A stretch of DNA of 12,423 nt, from the NCBI GenBank assembly GCA_958430865.1, contig CAUDNR010004344.1, positions 38,148-50,570 of the forward strand, given 5' to 3'. Below, one piece after another: positions 1 to 9,125 of this stretch; position 1 is the first letter of the stretch, and every line of letters starts with the position of its first letter. The notes beneath the pieces were generated by a model that did not search any database, was not told the origin of the DNA, and saw only the letters and a program-made list of their open reading frames with translations. The stretch is from Entrophospora sp. SA101 (lineage: Eukaryota; Glomeromycota; Glomeromycetes; Entrophosporales; Entrophosporaceae). Position numbers and translations under genes: made by a program.

Positions 1-89
1 TAGGGCACCCCAATTATTCATTTGAAAAAGAGAGCAAGAACAAAATTTTTCAATGATAATTTTATATTTTTAAGGATAATAATAATAAT
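1..89 (+). repeat. Left terminal inverted repeat
   Basis: Bases 1-89 match the reverse complement of 2734-2822 without mismatch. Identity is lost inside a TAA microsatellite: base 90 is A where the partner would require G, and similarity disappears within about 10 more bases. The outermost bases are TAGGGCACCCC. Loss of identity within a simple repeat suggests the arms drifted there after the element formed, or that slippage occurred. Confidence 0.97.
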
Positions 90-97
90 AATAATAA
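77..97. repeat. TAA/ATA trinucleotide microsatellite at the inner edge of the left inverted repeat
   Basis: About seven tandem TAA units. The partner tract in the right arm (about 2728-2748) is shorter and interrupted by a C, and this is where the two arms stop matching. Confidence 0.85.
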
Positions 98-1986
98 CAA
101 TTTTTTCTCTAAAGATTATGTTCTTTATTTGTCTATGATGATTATCTATCTCTATTTTCTATGCACTAAAAAAGTTTTATTGTCTATAAACGGTTAGTAA
201 ATGTTAAATTAAGTTCCTTTGTGTAACTAAAACTAAAAAATTAATTCTCCACAAAAATAAATTTAGCAATAAAGTCTAAAAAAAAGGTTAATGATTTTAA
301 TGCTTTTTATATAAGATATATCATCATTAGAACTTAATATTACATCATCAAAAGTGTTAAATTAAATTAAAGCTATATAATATTTCGTTGGTATATCATT
401 ATCGTCATCTGAACTCTATCATATGTTATTATTATATTGTAAAAAGAGAAAATCAAAAATTATAAAATATAACGCCTCAACCCAAAAAAGAAAATCATGT
501 ATATAGAGCGTGAAACGTTACACTTGCACACTAAGAAGAAAAAAAACACGAGAGGTAAAGATGATAATTTATTGATGGAATTTTTTAAAGTATATATAAC
601 AATAGTAACTGATAAATTATTTATGGCGTAAAAAGGTTGTGAGAATGTATGATGATGATGATGAATGGTAGAGTAAGTGATGTAAAGTTGAGTAGGTAAG
701 CGGGTGGGTGATGATGAATCTAAATAATCAACAATCATTTCCAAGTATAATAAAACTGCGGATTTCTCCTATTTTTCAATATAATGTTGCTATATTGATA
801 ATAACTTTGTTATATATATATCATGTACATAATACCTCTCTCCCCATTGAGTTCACATTAAGAATTATTTCCTTATAACAAACCTTACTTTGCGTGCACG
901 TCAGATGCAGGATTTTCTGCCGTTCACAAAAGAATCATCGTCAATTAAAATTTTTTTTTTTTTATATATATGTATATATTTTTAAATTAATGAAAACCGC
1001 GTAAATTAATTAAAATTTACACTACATTACAATTAATCAATCAATCAATAAACTAATTAATGAATAATATAATTAATTTAATAAATAGATAGTTCCTTTC
1101 GCAATCTTAACAATCTTCAAAAATATCAAATAATCATCTTTTCTCATTCATTCAAAAAATAAAAATTTTCTTTATCAATAAAATCTCTCACTTCAAAGAC
1201 CTAGAATGAAATTCGTCGCACAAAATTTCAATTTATTCATTTTGTCATCCAAAGATATGTATCATCATATTACTAATTATGTATAATTTTATATAATATA
1301 ATTATTAATGATTGTTGTTGATTTTTTTTTAATATTTTATTTGTTCATTATTCATTACAGAAAAAAGAAATGATCTGGGACCTTCTTTTTGCTTTTTTTT
1401 TTTTGATTTACTCTACTATATAAAAATATATAGAAACAATGGAAAAAAAATTAACTTGATAAAAATCAGGTATAATTTTTTTTATTAAATTTAGAATATT
1501 GCGGGCGTATATTTATTTTATTATTATAATTAAAACTTGACCAACTACCTTTTGGCGTAATAATTATAATTATTGTTTGTTATTATTAGAATAATAACAA
1601 AAAAAAAAAAAAGAAAATTTCTCACAACCTTTTTTTATTTATTTTTTTGTCAAAAAAAAAAAAAATTAAAAATTTAAAAATTTTATATTTAAAAAAAAAA
1701 TTTAATTTTACAGTTTATCGTTTTTTCCTATTATTGTGTTAGTCAACGAAGGATTGATTATTTTAATCAACCAATCAATTTGTTTTATTTATTCATTACC
1801 CCTTCCTTCCCTATCTTAAATCTTTTTCCTTGCCATTTAATTCGTATTCTTTACCGTATGTCAAAATATCGTTCCTTTGAAAAAAAAAAAAATAGTTTTT
1901 TTTTTTACCTGTCATTTTTATCATTATTTCAATAAATTTTCACTCTCCCACCCCTCTTTTTACATACTATGCTATTATCATTTAAA

Positions 1987-2030
1987 TAATAATTAATAAT
2001 AATAATAATAAATAATAAATAATTAATAAT
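1987..2030. repeat. TAA-rich microsatellite
   Basis: An imperfect run of TAA and TAAT units inside the inverted-repeat-bounded segment. It is simple sequence with no coding signal. Confidence 0.7.
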
Positions 2031-2188
2031 ACGAGATCGTTAGTACTGTTTAATTTTTATTTTTTAAAAAATTTAATGGTTATAAATAATTTTTTGTTTT
2101 ATTTGTTTTGGAAATATTTAATATTGTTTTTTTTTGTTCAATTTTGGAAAGGCAACTATTCTATCCATTCAACTATTAATCCACTCAT

Positions 2189-2225
2189 TTCCATACACCA
2201 TCATCATCATCCATCCATCCATACG
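2189..2225. repeat. CATC/CCAT short tandem repeat
   Basis: A run of CAT triplets passes into CCAT tetramers. It encodes the apparent poly-His stretch of a spurious open frame at 2076-2267, which is a reason to reject that frame as a gene. Confidence 0.7.
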
Positions 2226-2259
2226 TCCCATTCATTTATTCATTCACTATTATTACTAT

Positions 2260-2287
2260 TAAAATAAAAATAAAAATAAAAATAAAA
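2260..2287. repeat. AAAAT pentanucleotide microsatellite
   Basis: About five tandem units of AAAAT. Simple sequence, with no sign of a function. Confidence 0.8.
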
Positions 2288-2345
2288 TTCTCATTGTTTC
2301 CTTCAATGTATTTTTTATTTAATTTGTGTTAATGTGTATGTATTA

Positions 2346-2374
2346 ATGTGTGTGCGTGTGTGTGTGCGTGCGTG
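2346..2374. repeat. Alternating purine-pyrimidine GT/GC tract
   Basis: Twenty-nine bases of strictly alternating purine and pyrimidine, mostly GT steps with four GC steps. Such tracts are prone to left-handed Z-DNA and to length slippage. It is the most GC-rich simple repeat in the window and lies inside the inverted-repeat-bounded segment. Confidence 0.85.
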
Positions 2375-2733
2375 AATTAATTAATTTGTAAAATGTGTAC
2401 TGCTGCTAACTAATAAATATGTCAATGTGGTTGTATAGTTAAATGTGGTAAATGTGTCTTCTTTTGGCCTCTTCTCATCCATAATCATCATTAAATTTGT
2501 CATTATTACCTCTCTGCTAATAAAAAATTTTTCCCAATGTTTTTACAATTACCTAATTTGCTATCAATAAATTTTTTTTTAAAATTAAAAAACAAAAATT
2601 GTTTTTGAACAAAAATAAACATTACAAATATAGAAAAGGTTAATTAAATTCCCCAGTTATAGATTTATGGCGATTTTCTAAAATAAAATAAGATTTTATC
2701 AGATGATATTTACTAAACGTTTGATGTATTATC

Positions 2734-2822
2734 ATTATTATTATTATCCTTAAAAATATAAAATTATCATTGAAAAATTTTGTTCTTGCTCTCTTTTTCA
2801 AATGAATAATTGGGGTGCCCTA
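2734..2822 (-). repeat. Right terminal inverted repeat
   Basis: This is the exact inverted partner of bases 1-89, ending GGGGTGCCCTA. The sequence immediately outside is TGCAACAAAACC, which would hold the right copy of any target-site duplication. Perfect identity over 89 bp implies recent insertion or homogenisation of the two arms. Confidence 0.97.
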
Positions 2823-5137
2823 TGCAACAAAACCAGCTAAAGTAGTAATAGTAAAGTAATACAAAAGGAATTTCAGGGCTTCAAAGTTTAACATTACAAT
2901 AACCAACAATAATCTTGTTATTACTTCAATCTCTCTCTCTCTCATTCATGCTTACATTTTTTTCGGAACCAACAGCAAAAAATTTATATTTGCAAAACCA
3001 ATTTAATCAAAACCAGTAATAATTTGTCTAAAAAAACACTTTCTTTGGTTGGGGTGGTATCTGCATTAGCTCAAGATCAGATGATTTTCGGTTTCGGGGG
3101 TAGAAATGGTAGTAATTAAAATAAATTTGGTCAAGTCTACTTTTCTCGATTAAATAATTCAGCTTCCCATAATTCTAAGGCTTGGTTTTTAGTCAATTTT
3201 TTAAAAAACAAATAACAGGATACTCTCCGGCTTCAATAAGTTATTTGTTATAGGGAGGGATTAATTGTAAATCTTTGATTTTTTCTTTCATAATTATGTT
3301 TATTAAAATCAATTAGTATTAGGTTAATTTTGCTCTTTTACTTTCATCAAAAAATTCCTGACCAATAAAACATGGGAAAAATCTTTCCTTTCTCTCTTTT
3401 TTTTTTTTTTCCGATTCTTCTACCATTACTTTTATACTTTTAAACTAATTCTTCTTTTTTTATGGTTTCATCACGGTCTTTCTTTTATTTCAATAAAAAT
3501 ATCTCAAGTGGAATATCGGATAAGAATTAAAGGATCTGCGTGGGAAATCGGATTAAAAAATTTTCCTAATTTTAGACTAAAAATCTTTTATTTATTATTA
3601 TGGATCTCAATGATGAATAGATTCTTATTGTATTTTCTTTTTAAGGTATTTGCTAGCGCTTGATGATCAACCATGCATGATCTTGATTTGAGCCATCAAG
3701 AAAGTATCAATGCTATGTATGACCTGAAACTCTTTTGAATTCCCGGTATAATTTTGTGGGAAGATCCTACAACCACTATTACCATTACTATCACTATCCG
3801 AAACCGTAATCTAACCTCTAAATTTTTGCTGAAATTAGATGATCTGTGAAATTAGTTTTAAAATTTAAAGTCGATAATTATAGGATTTTTATTATTATTC
3901 AAACGGAAGTATGAGCAATACTCTATGACTTATTTATCATTATCAATCATTGCAAGAAATATTTTCTCTACATCTAAATATCAAGCTCTTATTGTATATG
4001 ATTTCTCTAATCAATCAAATAAATTCATAAAATTCTTAATCTTTTAATTTTTAAAATTAAAAAAAAAAAATGTTTAAATAAAAATGTAGAAAAGAAATTA
4101 GTGGCTTTAATATTCAAATATTCTTACCAATTGAGATCCCAAAATCGGTTTGAAACCAGATTAATTTGAAACTTTTCGAAATTTCACAGATCTAATACTA
4201 ATGTATATATATTGTGGGGTTGCGATAATTACTTATTTATTTTCTATTTTGAAACAATTTCATTTCGATTAACTTGAATAATTATTGAGCGGGAACAGCT
4301 TCTAACCTTCGCTAGAATAACTTTGGGTCCTCGCTTGAAAAAGCAAATGAAAATCAATGCAAATTAATATTCTAATAAAATTTTGTGATAGAATCATTAT
4401 TTTTATTATAAATTAAAAATCGAACCGTTAGTAAACTTTTAAAAATAAAATTAAAAACATTGTTTTTATTTCTTTATTTAAAAACTTTGATAAAAACAAC
4501 AAATAAAATACTCCGGTAAAAGGTTTCTTTCTTTAATGAGTTGTTAACTAGTGAGTATTAACAACGATTAGTGAAGTATTGTCCAAAGGTTAGTCGGAAA
4601 TACTAGCAATGTTATTGTAATCGTAAACATAAAACGGTTAAGCTACTTGATTGTTTGTAAATAAACCCAAATCGGCCAGATAAAGTAAGGTAAACAATAA
4701 ATCAGTCACAATCGAATAAAAAGAACTTTATAGAAGCCCTTAAGTTTTGTAAAAGAACCATTTTATTTATTTACAGTTATCCAATGTACTTGTAGATTCA
4801 TCTAGGTACAAAGAAAGAGACAGCAGGCGAGAACCAAAGTAAATTAGTAAACTAATTAATTGACAAGCACTGGATTATTGCGAGTTGCTTGCAATTAACT
4901 GACAAGGATAGCTCAAAAGTTAGGCCATACTTGTTAAATAACCGAAATGATACCACCATTAACAAGAATCAGAAACTATTGTAAATAGTTTATCATTTCA
5001 AAATATTATTATAATTTAAGAAAATAAAAAGATAAACGAATAAATTTATAGTTAATTAGTCTTTACTATTATCACCAGAATCTAATGTTTAATTAATCAA
5101 TCAGATAGTATTTTTCAATTAATTAATAATGAAAATT
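2823..5137. other. Gene-poor AT-rich intergenic region
   Basis: I see no supportable gene in this stretch. It holds a CT dinucleotide run near 2930-2944, scattered poly-T and poly-A tracts, and a small inverted repeat (CTTGATG at 3659-3665, CATCAAG at 3694-3700). A stop-free frame of roughly 60 codons ends at about 3119 on the plus strand but begins in the CT repeat, lacks an early ATG, and resembles nothing I recognise. The part nearest the kinase would contain that gene's 3' untranslated region. Confidence 0.6.
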
Positions 5138-6667
5138 TTATTCATCAACAAGAAAAGAATTAAAATCAAGACTGTTTAATGAACTATCGTTACTTGTATA
5201 AATTTTTAAGCTTTTAGACTTAGCAATTTCATCATCCAAGATTCTACTTTTATGATATGCATCTGGATGTGATTTGTGTGTTTGTTGCGAATAACTACTA
5301 CTACTACTACTGATATTATTATTAAATGTTCTTTCAGTTTTAAAAATTTTATCTAATTTCTCATGAGCAAAATCACAGTTCCTTGGTAGTTGGTCTTTTA
5401 GATGGATCCACATCCCAACACTTCTGCATCATTTGCACATAATCACCAGGCATTCCAGGTAATATTGGTGGTCGTAAACCTTCACATATATCAAAGATTA
5501 AACGGTGATTGTGAGCTCTATTGTCAAATGGTGGTTGATCTGCAAATATTTCCCACATTAACATTCCAAAGCTATAGATATCTGTTTCTTTTGTATTCTT
5601 TACATTAATTTTGCCTCTGAGCAGCTCAGGTGCAACATATGATACAATTCCATAGATTTTATTTGATGATTTTTCATCAACTGGTCCACATAATCCCAAA
5701 TCTGTAATATAACAATTACCTCCTTGCAATAATATATTACCACTATGTAAATCACAATGGATTAAATCTTTTTGGTGTATATCATCTAATGCATCACATA
5801 AATAATAAAAGATTGTAATTCTGTCTTTTAATGTTAAATTTAAATTTTTTTGTAAATAATCCCTTAGATTGCCTTCTGGAGCATAATCTAAAACTATTGC
5901 ATAGTTTCCATTATTTGGGAATTTAGTTATACCATAGCAAGCAACAATCATTTCTGATTTAATTTTGCAATAATTTATTACCTAAAAATAAATATAAAAT
6001 CAATTAGCATTATATAATACAGTATTATTTATGTTTGTTTTAAATGGCAGTTACCAACCTCATCAAAAAAGCTTTTTCCTGGGTTACTTGAATCATTTAA
6101 ACTTTTTAATGCTACCCCATGCCTTCCAAAATAACTAAACTCCTTTTTATTTTCATCATAATCAATAATACTTCCTCTTGTCCATGTGGCAGTATAAATT
6201 GAACTAAATCCACCTTCTGTCAACTTTGTTGCTTTTTCAAATTGCTCAAAAGGTATCCATTCCAAAATATATTCTAGCCCAGATGATTTCATTTGACATT
6301 GTTGAATAAAATTATCAACTATGTTATTTCTAGATGTCCAATTATTGAAAAGACTCTGTAAATGTAAACTAATGCAACCTTCACAGAATTTATCAGAGTA
6401 TCTTGTCAATTTACACTTGTTACATTCTTTTGGCTTGTATGATTCATCACTTGTATTGCTTAATTCAAAGTCATAAATAAACTCTTCTTTACAATATTCT
6501 TTGTCATTTTCAGAAAGCTCCTTGTTTTTTTCAACCAATGAAAAAAAATAATCTTTTCTACTTTCTATACCAGAATTAATTATAGCATTATTCTTCTCCA
6601 TTTCATGATAAATTTTAAATACAAATTCATCTCTTTCTGGTGATAATTTATTATATTTATATGACAT
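5138..6667 (-). CDS. Tyrosine-kinase-like protein kinase, two exons plus frameshifted C-terminal tail
   Basis: Predicted protein kinase that transfers ATP gamma-phosphate to Ser/Thr or Tyr. Exon 1 (6667-6059, 203 codons) starts at the first ATG after stops. It carries a C-X2-C-X9-C-X2-C module (Cys82, 85, 95, 98), the P-loop TEGGFSSIY (150-158) and the VALK lysine (Lys188). Exon 2 (from 5981) joins in phase to read FFDE-VINY. It supplies the catalytic loop HCDLHSGN (278-285; Asp280, Asn285), DLG in place of DFG (297-299), APE (320-322), and the late kinase motifs DIYSFGMLMWEI and KRPT. Then TGA closes the frame at 5373-5375. The +1 frame continues at once with a plausible tail of about 78 residues containing a polyserine run and HPDAYHKSR, typical in my memory of Glomeromycotina kinases. 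Read through, the product is about 480 residues; otherwise it is 405 and ends just after the kinase domain. HCD replaces HRD, which is common in this expanded fungal group. The substrate cannot be inferred. Confidence 0.9.
5294..5311 (-). repeat. Trinucleotide repeat encoding polyserine in the kinase tail
   Basis: Tandem ACT units (AGT on the coding strand) encode the serine run of the C-terminal tail in the +1 frame. Triplet repeats like this can change length without changing frame, so they do not by themselves explain the frameshift about 60 bases upstream. Confidence 0.75.
5982..6058 (-). other. Spliceosomal intron of the kinase gene
   Basis: A 77-nt AT-rich intron running from GTTGGT at 6058 to TTTTTAG at 5982. 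Both exons are in phase 0 at the junction. Splicing joins FFDE to VINYCKIKSEM, restoring the expected run between the VALK lysine region and the next kinase strand. A GTAACT lies four bases inside the donor, but using it would break the frame. The GTTGGT donor is somewhat weak. Confidence 0.85.
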
Positions 6668-6876
6668 TATATAAAAATTATAAATTCAAAATTTGACTTG
6701 ATTAATTTATTGAAAGATTGAGAGGACAATTGAGAATAAACTATTTATTTATGTTTACTATATAAAATTTGACATAGAATTCATTTATATCCAAAAATTT
6801 AATGACTGTAATAGTTCTTTTTCGTTCTTAATTGTGAATATGTAATGTAGTACTGTAATACGAAATTTATTTCGCG

Positions 6877-6886
6877 TAACGCGTTA
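6877..6886. promoter_or_regulatory. CpG-rich palindrome containing an MCB-like ACGCGT core
   Basis: TAACGCGTTA is a perfect 10-bp palindrome about 210 bp upstream of the kinase ATG, with a second CGCG four bases to its left. Its core matches the MluI cell-cycle box (ACGCGT) bound by Mbp1/MBF-type factors in yeasts. Clustered CpG is rare in this very AT-rich window. That it regulates the kinase is inference from position alone. Confidence 0.3.
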
Positions 6887-7137
6887 AATTAAAACGAAAC
6901 GTTACTGTGAAACTTTACTTATATTATTGTTATATTACTTATATTATTTTCTTTATGTATATGAGTTATAAATTAAATGCTGCAGCTTTCGGGGAGGTTC
7001 TAAGATATTATTATTATGATTGATAATAATTTATTTATTTAATTGTAATATTATATTATGCATTTTTTGTATAAAAAGATAAGCTTTCCGTGATAACTTG
7101 TATTTTTAATAATAATTAAAACAATTAGTATTTTGAC

Positions 7138-7160
7138 GTAAGGAAAAAGGGTTTCCTTAC
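7138..7160. repeat. Perfect short hairpin
   Basis: Inverted arms GTAAGGAAA (7138-7146) and TTTCCTTAC (7152-7160) flank a 5-nt AAGGG loop. No gene abuts it, so it is not assigned as a terminator or RNA. Confidence 0.6.
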
Positions 7161-7368
7161 AATAACCATGAAGTAATCTATTACATACAATAATAGGCAA
7201 GGGAATAAACTAATATAGATTTCATGATATTATTTATTAACTTTATAATTTTAATAATAATAAGAAGCAGTCAGTAGAGATTCTGTACAACTTTCAATTT
7301 CGTACACTTTTTATTTTTTAATTTTTGTATGGAATTTGTGAATTCTGAAAAGTTGATTGATGGGAGCC

Positions 7369-7466
7369 AGTCTGTACGATCTTCAATTCCATATTTTGCT
7401 CCATACAGAGCATGATTTACTACAGAGATGCATGCAGATGTATGGAATATGGAACCTGTATAGACT
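7369..7466. repeat. Imperfect inverted repeat able to fold into a ~98-nt hairpin
   Basis: Outer arms AGTCTGTAC (7369-7377) and GTATAGACT (7458-7466) pair with one G-T wobble. Inner arms at 7388-7406 (TCCATATT and TCCATAC separated by TTGC) pair with GTATGGAATATGGA at 7440-7453. The loop is about 33 nt. A diverged copy of part of the left arm (CTGTACAACTTTCAATTTC) lies just upstream at about 7282-7300. It could be a degenerate MITE or a small-RNA hairpin. Confidence 0.45.
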
Positions 7467-8128
7467 CAAAAAGAAGACATAGTAAATCATTTATATACAA
7501 AAGTTATTAATTTAACAATTTACTATTAATTTTAACATGCATCATTAATAATAATAGGAAAAGGAAAGCAAAGAGCAAGTCCTAGTTGAAGACTTACTCC
7601 TAGCACTTCCTTTGAATCTTCTAAATTTATTTGTTTTACTAGTAGGAAGTTGAATGGATTCTAAAGAAGATTAAATGACAGGTTAGTAAACTCAAACAAC
7701 TTTACCATTAGTGAAAATTTATTGAATTGGTATGATAACTTTATCATTATAATTTGCAATTATTGATTTTTTTTGTAGGCTCATAAAGTAGTTAAAAATA
7801 CACATAATATATAATTTTGGAAGTTGTATGGCCATTTAATAAAGTTCTCACCAAGTTTCCTTTCATAAAAATTTTTTTATTTTTTCAATGAAAAGATCTG
7901 CATAAAATTTAGCCAGTCATTTTTGTTTTGATGGTTTTTCTAGAGTATTTTTATGATGTATATATTAAATAAGATTTGTTGATCAACCAATATCAGTCAG
8001 TCATCTGTCAAAAATAAATTGTTTTTCCAAAAAAAAAAAATCAATTTGCTAAGTGCCAATAATAAACATTTTTTTTAATACATGTACTTTTTCTTTTTTT
8101 TCTTTTTCAAGAAATTAAAAAATTAAAA

Positions 8129-8178
8129 ATGCCAAGAAAAGATAAAAGAAGAGAAGATAACACTGGTGTGGTTCATGG
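8129..8178 (+). CDS. Possible first coding exon, product unknown
   Basis: The ATG at 8129 follows a purine-rich AAATTAAAAA context and opens a 16-codon, highly charged peptide beginning MPRKDKRRED. The frame then runs into GTAAGTAT at 8179, a near-consensus 5' splice donor, and hits TAA inside it. A pyrimidine-rich tract ending in CAAG lies about 18 bases before the ATG and could be a 3' splice site or a leader. I could not find a convincing partner exon in phase downstream. It may be the start of a gene whose remaining exons have decayed into the patches at 8500-9500, or chance. Confidence 0.25.
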
Positions 8179-8249
8179 GTAAGTATTTATCATAAGAATG
8201 GTGGTTATTGGCACTTGTTGTCACTCTAGTTTAAATTAAAATAATTGAT

Positions 8250-8447
8250 TTATATATTCTTTTCATGTACATTCTTATAAAAATATTGAGGAGCCCAACT
8301 ATTGTTAAAGTTATCTTTTTTCAAAAATAGTTTGGACTGAAAACCATACCCAACACCCTCACTAACATCCATGATGTCCTTCATCAGTATGCTATCTCTC
8401 ATATGTAGTGGGCTACTCTTGAGAAAGTTGTTGAATTCCTTAACCAT
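8250..8447 (-). CDS. Small open frame of 65 codons, unrecognised
   Basis: An ATG-to-TAA frame on the minus strand with balanced, non-repetitive amino-acid composition. Segments include LKSSPLHMRDSILMKD, VSEGVGYGF and NNSWAPQYFYKNVHE. Its local GC content is higher than the surroundings, unlike the spurious frames elsewhere. I do not recognise a family, and there is no signal peptide or membrane segment. It could be a fragment of a longer ancient gene or mobile-element protein. It is isolated among plus-strand coding-like patches, which lowers confidence. Confidence 0.3.
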   Translation of the reverse strand: MVKEFNNFLKSSPLHMRDSILMKDIMDVSEGVGYGFQSKLFLKKDNFNNSWAPQYFYKNVHEKNI

Positions 8448-8488
8448 TCAAAGACCTTACCCTAAAGATATCAACCAGCTTGTATAGT

Positions 8489-8929
8489 ACGCTTACCTTA
8501 TCATCCCTCTCTTCAATATTATTATTGATCATGTTGAAGATACAGCAGATTTAAGTGAAGATGAAGTGACTGCAAAAACCCAGATAGGTTAGTACAATAT
8601 TATTCAAAGATAAATACATTAATGGAAGTTATTGAGAAAGATTATTCTAACATTCTAAATTTTAACATTTATTTAATTCTGAATTTGAAATCATTTGTTC
8701 ATTTTAACAAGAACTTGTAATTATTCTTAAAGCAAGGTTTTGTTTATTTTTAAGGAATACACCCACGTTTAGGAGATTCACCCACATTTAGGCAATTGTT
8801 GAATTTCACCAATCCTTCTTTAGGAAAAGGGTAGTATTTGGACTCATAAGTCTATCCAATTTATCAAGACCTCCATATGATTTAAGAGCTCATTTTGAAA
8901 ATGTATGGGTTTTAATCAGAACAAATTAA
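8489..8929 (+). pseudogene. Broken coding-like patches, product unknown
   Basis: Three short plus-strand frames look protein-like but do not join. At about 8489-8590 an open stretch ends in the acidic peptide HVEDTADLSEDEVTAKTQI just before GGTTAGT, a possible donor. From 8754, after a pyrimidine-rich tract ending TTTTTAAG (a possible acceptor), a frame reads IHPRLGDSPTFRQLL and closes at TAG 8832. An overlapping frame at 8792-8929 reads VVFGLISLSNLSRPPYDLR and closes at TAA 8927. The last two overlap in different frames, as expected after an indel near 8825 in a decaying gene. I recognise no family. Confidence 0.3.
8760..8797. repeat. Two-unit 19-bp tandem duplication
   Basis: CACCCACGTTTAGG at 8760-8773 is repeated as CACCCACATTTAGG at 8779-8792 with one mismatch, and the following bases are also similar. 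The period of 19 is not a multiple of three, so the duplication would shift any reading frame through it. Confidence 0.55.
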
Positions 8930-9125
8930 GAATTTTCAGAACCTTAAACATGTATAAATAATGTTGTAATTTTCTTAACTTCATGTATAATCATAAAAAT
9001 CAATAATTCATATTAGAATCATTTAATTAATAAAAAAACTGTCCTTATCCTTAACCTTGCTCTTGTTTTTGTAATGATAATAAACCTATCTCTAACAACG
9101 AATTCATAATAAATTGGAAGTATAC

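Larger units (their letters stand above)
1..2822. mobile_element. Candidate non-autonomous DNA transposon with 89-bp terminal inverted repeats
   Basis: The segment is bounded by perfect 89-bp inverted repeats whose outer tips read TAGGGCACCCC and GGGGTGCCCTA. Between them I see only AT-rich low-complexity DNA. The longest open frames (460-744 minus, 2076-2267 plus) are strings of Ile/His/Phe/Ser from microsatellites and homopolymers, not protein-like. No transposase is present, so if this is a transposon it must be mobilised in trans. The YAGGG-type tip resembles hAT ends. Equally, if the outer TA is a target-site duplication, the ends would be GGGCACCCC, as for a TA-targeting Tc1/mariner-like element; the long repeats would also suit a Mutator-like element. 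The left flank lies outside the window, so the target duplication cannot be read and the superfamily is undecided. Confidence 0.72.
6668..8128. other. Intergenic region upstream of the kinase
   Basis: No gene is supportable here on either strand. The kinase promoter should lie at the left end. The region contains a CpG-rich palindrome (6877-6886), a perfect 9-bp-arm hairpin (7138-7160), an imperfect hairpin of about 100 nt (7369-7466) and several TAA-rich runs. Confidence 0.6.

Noticed and set aside
460..744. 94-codon minus-strand open frame in the inverted-repeat unit
   Set aside because: The peptide is made of poly-His, poly-Phe and Ile/Tyr runs translated from GAT microsatellite and poly-A DNA; no motif and no coding-like composition.
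2076..2267. 63-codon plus-strand open frame
   Set aside because: Composed of Phe/Leu/Ile from poly-T and His/Ser/Pro from CATC repeats; it ends in a simple repeat and looks like chance.
2930..3119. Stop-free plus-strand frame of about 60 codons ending near 3119
   Set aside because: It begins in a CT dinucleotide repeat, has no early ATG, and the peptide resembles nothing I know; listed only as part of the gene-poor region.
3659..3700. CTTGATG/CATCAAG inverted repeat as a possible tRNA or structured RNA
   Set aside because: No TΨC-arm consensus, no acceptor stem and no cloverleaf spacing; only a 7-bp stem.
3737..3775. GIILWED peptide resembling the kinase SFGIILWEI motif
   Set aside because: The surrounding frames give no other kinase motif and run into an Ile-Thr simple repeat; probably coincidence.
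3836..4200. Weak inverted similarity between about 3836-3856 and 4180-4197 as ends of a small element
   Set aside because: Only about 12 contiguous bases match and the similarity does not extend; within expectation for AT-rich DNA.
4418..4440. TCGAACC on the plus strand as a minus-strand tRNA T-loop
   Set aside because: The flanking bases do not form the 5-bp T-stem, and no D or anticodon arm can be placed.
5402..5608. Plus-strand open frame opposite the kinase
   Set aside because: It lies entirely antisense to exon 2, whose catalytic motifs clearly define the coding strand.
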